Assembly (NCBI GenBank): GCA_001414485.1
Contig: LLEY01000086.1
Coordinates: forward strand, 124,001-188,000
Origin: Calycina herbarum
Lineage: Eukaryota; Ascomycota; Leotiomycetes; Helotiales; Pezizellaceae
Reading direction: 5' to 3'
DNA: 64,000 bases
Each line of letters starts with the position of its first letter. The first letter of the stretch is position 1. The notes below the pieces were generated by a model that saw nothing but the letters and a program-made list of their open reading frames with translations, was not told where the DNA came from and ran no database searches. Below, piece after piece: positions 59,791-64,000 of this stretch. Both the position numbers and the translations under genes were made by a program.

Positions 59791-61080
59791 TTACAAACTA
59801 TTAATCGCCGACTTTAACTTCTCAGACGCCATTAAGAAGCATTGAGCTGCAATCCGGAAATTGTACAATGGCTTACACAAGTCCTTCGCATACTCAAACA
59901 TCTGTATGGCTCCACTGCTATTCTTGTCATCAAGGCATTGTATGCCTATACCCATCCTTTCGGTCCACTCGCCCAAGATCTGGGCCACTTCTTTGTAGCG
60001 ATCAAGGCCCTCGAAATCCCGCGTTTGTGTTGCACCTCGCGCCTTACTGTGTTTTCTCCATTCGTCGCAAGACATCACCGCTTCTTCAAAATACCCCATT
60101 GCTTCAACCCATTTGTTGGACTCTGCAAACGAAAAGGCCTCATCGGTAAGAATCTCCCAAGCACGTACACTTTGAACAACATCAAGAAGCAAACTCAATG
60201 GGACGAGTTCGGGATTTGGATCTTGCTTGAACTCCGTTCCATCAGTGGGACCTAATGTCACCCCGGCTTCCTCCACAAATCCACGGGAAGCATCGTGGAA
60301 GAATATGGTGGAAAGTACTGTGCCGTATTCAACATCCGTGGAATGGTATGTGTTGCTAGGGACCAAAAAACTATCCCCGCGACCGTATTTCTCACGAGAT
60401 GACTGTGAGATGGCCACTCTTCCCCCGGTGTTTATGACTTCTGTTTTAGATTGCGGTTTGAGTGTGTAAATGGCGTGCGTACTGGTGGTAGCAAGGTGTT
60501 GATCGTGAGTGGTACTCTCTGTAGCCCACGTTGCGTGCTCTGCTTCACCTCCCAGAACCCAGCTCTGTCCGAAAGACTGATGGGAATGTATAGCAAGTTT
60601 TGGGTCTGGTCTTGGTGAACTTGGCAGCCAGACGTGTAGTGTCCAGAACTCATCGTTCTCGCCCGTGGGCTTAGTTAGGCGACAGAAGGGCAATGATAGA
60701 AAGCCTTGGTGAGTACGGTTAACTTGGCACTTTTTGAAGAAACGGCTGTCGAGTGCATTGTGTATGACCTCCCAGATCAAGCTCAGTTCCGAGGGAGAGA
60801 CCGTAGAGACGCTGTCTGAGGCTTTGCGTCGGCATTTTGAACGCAAATAAGTGACTGCGAGTGCGAGTTTCGCGGCTTGTACTGCTTTCTTGTGTTGTAT
60901 ATTCGGCTCATGAGGAGATATCGTGTCCAGCCAAATTTGAAATGGGTGCTCCCAGATGTCCGGATTTTGGAAGTCAATGACTGACAATAGCTGCTTAGCC
61001 GTATCAGCAGCTGATATATCCGCATTAGTGGCGTTTATGACGCCTTCAAGAGAACGATGAATTGCTGTTTCTGTTGCCAT
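59791..61080 (-). CDS. Orphan cupin-like protein with helical C-terminus
   Basis: A single exon of about 429 aa from MATETAIHRS (an upstream Met at 61119 adds 13 residues). The middle shows both cupin-type motifs: AIHSHQSFGQSWVLGGE, with an HxH pair, and GRGDSFLVPSNTYHSTDVEYG, with the second-motif Gly-Pro-His spacing. The core is therefore probably a single beta-barrel that could bind a metal. The N-terminal ~130 residues and the C-terminal ~120 residues are helical, the latter TPR-like (EAMGYFEEAV, AIQMFEYAKDLC). No enzyme family recognised. The neighbours are a decayed HET gene and repeats, so this is an accessory region. Intact single-exon frame supports a real gene. Confidence 0.7.
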   Translation of the reverse strand: MATETAIHRSLEGVINATNADISAADTAKQLLSVIDFQNPDIWEHPFQIWLDTISPHEPNIQHKKAVQAAKLALAVTYLRSKCRRKASDSVSTVSPSELSLIWEVIHNALDSRFFKKCQVNRTHQGFLSLPFCRLTKPTGENDEFWTLHVWLPSSPRPDPKLAIHSHQSFGQSWVLGGEAEHATWATESTTHDQHLATTSTHAIYTLKPQSKTEVINTGGRVAISQSSREKYGRGDSFLVPSNTYHSTDVEYGTVLSTIFFHDASRGFVEEAGVTLGPTDGTEFKQDPNPELVPLSLLLDVVQSVRAWEILTDEAFSFAESNKWVEAMGYFEEAVMSCDEWRKHSKARGATQTRDFEGLDRYKEVAQILGEWTERMGIGIQCLDDKNSSGAIQMFEYAKDLCKPLYNFRIAAQCFLMASEKLKSAINSL

Positions 61081-61596
61081 GGTGTGTAAATGACTGTAGG
61101 CAGGAATATTTGGAGTCAATTCGGGTTTTCATCATCAGGCTGGCGACATCTTTCAGGTTATATACGTCACTGGAGCTTGAGTCAGAGCTGTGGTACTGCA
61201 TGCAATGTCAGCAAGGCTTTCAGGCTATTCTACTGACAGGCTCCCTTGATGGTAATGAGGTTGAAGAAATTGTTGAATTTTGCATACCTGTCAAGTCAGT
61301 TACAAACCTAACATATCTATTCAAATGAAACGACATTAATTAGAAATCAAGAAATAAGTACTTGTCTCCAACATGAACTTTCACCTAGAAGTACAGTGCG
61401 GGACGCGGGGCTTGGTGTAACCAATTGTGCAGGAAGGCTGGCCTATCTTGTGGCTGTCATCCAACTTCCTATTTGGAATTTCACATGTAGCTAAATTAGA
61501 AGACCACACTTTTACCTTTGATGCTGCTTTTGTAGACTCCACGACACCATGTTAGCAGTGTTTAATCAGCGTATTAAATAAGTAGAGTTGAGTAAC
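61081..61596. other. Intergenic, nothing recognised
   Basis: Promoter side of the cupin-like gene and 3' side of the HET remnant. No gene seen. Confidence 0.5.
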
Positions 61597-62645
61597 TTAG
61601 TATCCAGTTATAGGAAGATAGTCACTGTTGTTGGGAATGATTGATGTGACTCTTGTGTAAGCGTCTTTGACAGACAAAGTGTATTCTACAACAAGATTAA
61701 CACAATTCTGCTTGGGAAATATCCAACGTAATAGACCATAAAAAGCGTACACATGGTCTCTCTTATCTGTACAATTCATTCCCGACAAGAGGCAAAACAG
61801 AAATGGCAGATAGCAATAAGGCTCCTGGGTCACATCCCTGGCCCACTTTCCTGCCCTGTTCGTTTGGAGATGATCATTTGCTTCGAGGGCCAGCCATCGA
61901 AGTTCCTGGAAACAAATCACACGGGTTATCCAATTTTCGAATCTTAAGCCCGTGTGTGCTTCTTCCAGATGAAGCGATTGTTTGATGAGATAACTCCCTT
62001 GTATGATTTTATTCCAGCATAATGACTGGTTTCGGCAGAGTATGGTGATCGATTTTGCATTCGCCACTTCTTGTGCCACATTCATCAACAGTAGCCTGGT
62101 CAAGTATCGTTCTATGCATAGTTCCTTGGTTTAATACCTCCAAACCCTTCTCTTTGGCGACTCTACCAAAGATTAGTACTACCTTCTCTGATGCTCATAG
62201 AACGCCCTCCAAGTCTGTTGTGTCTTTCCCAAGCAATACGCACACCTGAGACGCCCATCTACAAATATCCCCCATAACACCTATCTGGTCCATTTTCTCA
62301 GGTAAATTCTCTTGGTCGATGCAAATTGCATCTATCCACCAGAATAGGGCTTCTCCATTGGTGTCACTCTGCGGGATGATCATCAAGGCGTCGAAAAGAT
62401 TGCTTCGGACCACGAAAGGCTTTCCTTTCCGTTGCAGAATATGCTGCAGCTTTCCTCTGACTCATCTTGGCTCATGTCGACAGGCTCGATTGGAGGACCC
62501 CAAGTATAAGACAAGACATAATACTTTGGCTCGTCAAGATTGAACTCACGAAGGGATGCCGAAATCCCACCCGATTCATAGCTTTGAATCAAGAGAAACC
62601 TGATGAATCATTTTCCTGGCAAAGGATGATAGATGGTGTTTGCCA
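61597..62645 (-). pseudogene. Decayed HET-domain (heterokaryon incompatibility) gene
   Basis: HET proteins trigger cell death on contact between unlike strains. The hallmarks are readable in pieces: YHPLPGK then FIRFLLIQS, YYVLSYTWGPP (HET motif 1), FWWIDAICIDQENLPEKMDQ (motif 2), VCVLLG, then the QELRWLALEAND and DKRDHVYAFYGLL blocks. The frame is interrupted by TGA at 62608-62610, a one-base shift near 62418-62430 (CNGKE into VVRSNLFDALMII), TGA at 62195-62197 and another shift around 62090-62100. No introns explain these. The end at 61597 is short for a HET protein, so the C-terminus is probably lost too. Confidence 0.75.
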
Positions 62646-63729
62646 TTTTTTGGAGTGAAGTTGTGCGAAGAAGCCCATCAATAAACTCTGCAACAGAAAG
62701 GGAAGCTTAGTCCGAGCCGAGAGGCAATAAGAACATAGTATTATACAAATACTACTAATTCTTATAGATACTAGTTATACTATAATAGTCTATATTTAAT
62801 AAAATACAAAGCTCTCTATTTACTACGTTACTTATAATTAAAAAATAAAAATAGGCACTGTCACGTTTTTGACACGTGAGTAAGCTGCTTAGTAAATTAA
62901 TATATATTTCTTAATATAATTAACCTTTTATCTTTAGTACTTTTAGTAAGTTAGACTTTATAAAGTAATTTAACTTCTTTTAAAGACTAAATTTTACTCT
63001 ATAATTATAGTAAAATAACTATATAAAAGATAACGATATTTATCGAATATCGGCAGCACTTCAACGATAGTTATCAGTATCGGGGAAAAGCTACCGATAG
63101 TTATATCGCGATATATCGATATATTATCGTATCGATGCCCAAGTCTGCTCTTCTCTATTCCACGTTTCCTCAACTATTGCGTAAATTACAAGGTTCAAGT
63201 AAACACATTTAATGGAAATCCCCCAAACCTTCCCGTACAAAGAAATCAATCCACAACCCTTACAACAAAACTCAGAACCCTCAAAATTCACCATAGTCCC
63301 CTCTTTTTAATTATACTACATTCACCCAATTTACTTACCCCAAGCTTTGAAGATAATTTTGCTCAATACATAAAGTTCCTACATAACGAAATCTTCTAAG
63401 AAATGTCCTCCTTACTAGAAAGTCTCAAGGTGGCACTGGAGAACCAGGAAACAGAGAGTGAGTTTCGTTCCGAGGTGAATTGATAACCAAGTTTGAAGGT
63501 TTCATAGTGTCTTGTCTAGCCAAGGAATTAGGATGGGGAGGACTTTGTAATTCATGAGAGAAAATGCAAGTTTAGAAACGTGAAAGAGGAAAGTCGTTAT
63601 TATCCAAAAAGAGAACACGCGAACCAAGATAGCAAAAATCAATTCATGTAAAAAGGATATTATTAGGCTTCAAAATTGCCAACGACACGCAAAGGAAATG
63701 CAACCTCATCCCAAGTCCCGTCGACGATC
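62646..63729. other. AT-rich intergenic region
   Basis: Holds the AT-rich island described at 62740-63135 and, at 63404, a short ATG frame of about 25-30 codons that cannot be supported as a gene. No other coding sequence. Confidence 0.5.
62740..63135. repeat. AT-rich island ending in ATATCGA/TATCGCG-rich segment
   Basis: 62740-63040 is almost entirely A and T with TTATAATTA and TATAGTAAAATA-type words, resembling RIP-mutated repeat DNA. 63040-63135 carries repeated TATCGAATATCGG, CGATAGTTATCAG and TATCGCGATATATCGATATA words, including the palindromes TATCGCGATA and ATATCGATAT. Confidence 0.5.
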
Positions 63730-63999
63730 TTACACATCCACAGCATTCCTAACCTCCCCCTTCAAAACATCCCCCTCCATCTCCTCAAACCCCTTCAAAA
63801 CCCCCCCATACCTCCCAAAAGTCCCCTCCCGATACCCCCCATCAATCTTCTCCACAGCCTCCGACTCTCTCCACCGTCCCCCAATCAGTTCCTCAAAACT
63901 CTCTCCCTCACCCCTCTCCATCGCCCAAACAGCTTTATAAGCACCCCCCAACGCACACGCATTCCCACCAACATCCAACTTCCACACGCCCTCCGCACC
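63730..63999 (-). CDS. D-xylulose kinase, C-terminal part (5' end outside window)
   Basis: Phosphorylates D-xylulose for entry into the pentose phosphate pathway. Only the last ~89 codons are present, entering from the right edge. They read GVWKLDVGGNACALGGAYKA, followed by FEELIGGRW and KIDGGYREGTFGRYGGVLKG, which match the C-terminal end of fungal xylulokinases (FGGY family, the ASNSCALGGAYKA-type adenine pocket loop). Stop TAA at 63730-63732. The assignment rests on this short segment but the pattern is distinctive. Confidence 0.8.
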   Translation of the reverse strand, partial: GAEGVWKLDVGGNACALGGAYKAVWAMERGEGESFEELIGGRWRESEAVEKIDGGYREGTFGRYGGVLKGFEEMEGDVLKGEVRNAVDV

Positions 64000-64000
64000 A

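Noticed and set aside
63404..63500. ATG frame MSSLLESLKVALENQETE followed by a GTGAGT donor
   Set aside because: Only about 18-30 codons; no acceptor gives a longer convincing frame.

Overview
This is a nuclear window from a filamentous ascomycete (Pezizomycotina). The evidence is the short spliceosomal introns (about 48-72 bp, GT...AG, CTAAC/CTAAT-like branch sites), the two-subunit ATP citrate lyase encoded by a divergent gene pair, the 2EXR, UstYa-type and HET genes, and a HAK-type potassium transporter. A leotiomycete (Botrytis/Sclerotinia-like) is my best guess; that is inference from general gene style, not from a search. There is no sign of bacterial organisation, CRISPR or an intact transposon.

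Layout. 0-8 kb: accessory F-box/LRR-like and 2EXR-type genes, partly decayed. The first gene contains a 1.1-kb intron made of degenerate ~93-bp tandem repeats. 8.3-10.3 kb: a GPI-anchored GH72 beta-1,3-glucanosyltransferase. 10.7-11.1 kb: an AGTAAGC-rich repeat array. 11.6-17.2 kb: ATP citrate lyase subunits acl1 (minus) and acl2 (plus) across a 1.46-kb shared promoter; together they make cytosolic acetyl-CoA. 17.2-20.2 kb: gene-free. 20.2-23.3 kb: a compact divergent pair of RNA-processing genes, FAL1/eIF4A3 and SF3a subunit 3 (Prp9). 23.8-27.4 kb: two secreted-protein genes, a small repeat-containing secreted protein and a tannase/feruloyl esterase.

29.5-33.2 kb is a decayed 2-oxoglutarate-oxygenase-like gene with a C-terminal zinc-finger module. 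It is followed by an intron-containing tRNA-Thr(UGU) and a complete HAK potassium transporter (34.4-37.0 kb). 38.3-41.1 kb holds two neighbouring remnants on the minus strand: a truncated, frameshifted SNF2/RING helicase and a UstYa-family (DUF3328) gene with one in-frame stop. A 65-residue secreted peptide gene lies at 42.5 kb. 43.3-46.5 kb: a Zn2Cys6 transcription factor. 49.4-53.7 kb: a SIP3/LAM-family membrane-contact-site protein. 54.6-57.0 kb: a DUF3074 START-like protein. Both of the last two have lipid-binding-type folds.

57.0-63.7 kb is repeat-rich and AT-rich. It contains two more degenerate repeat blocks, an orphan cupin-like protein and a decayed HET-domain gene. The right edge carries the 3' end of a xylulokinase gene. 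Housekeeping genes here splice cleanly with no frame breaks, while the accessory loci (2OG-like, SNF2, UstYa, HET, one F-box-like gene) carry stops and one-base frameshifts. Decay is therefore concentrated in accessory genes.
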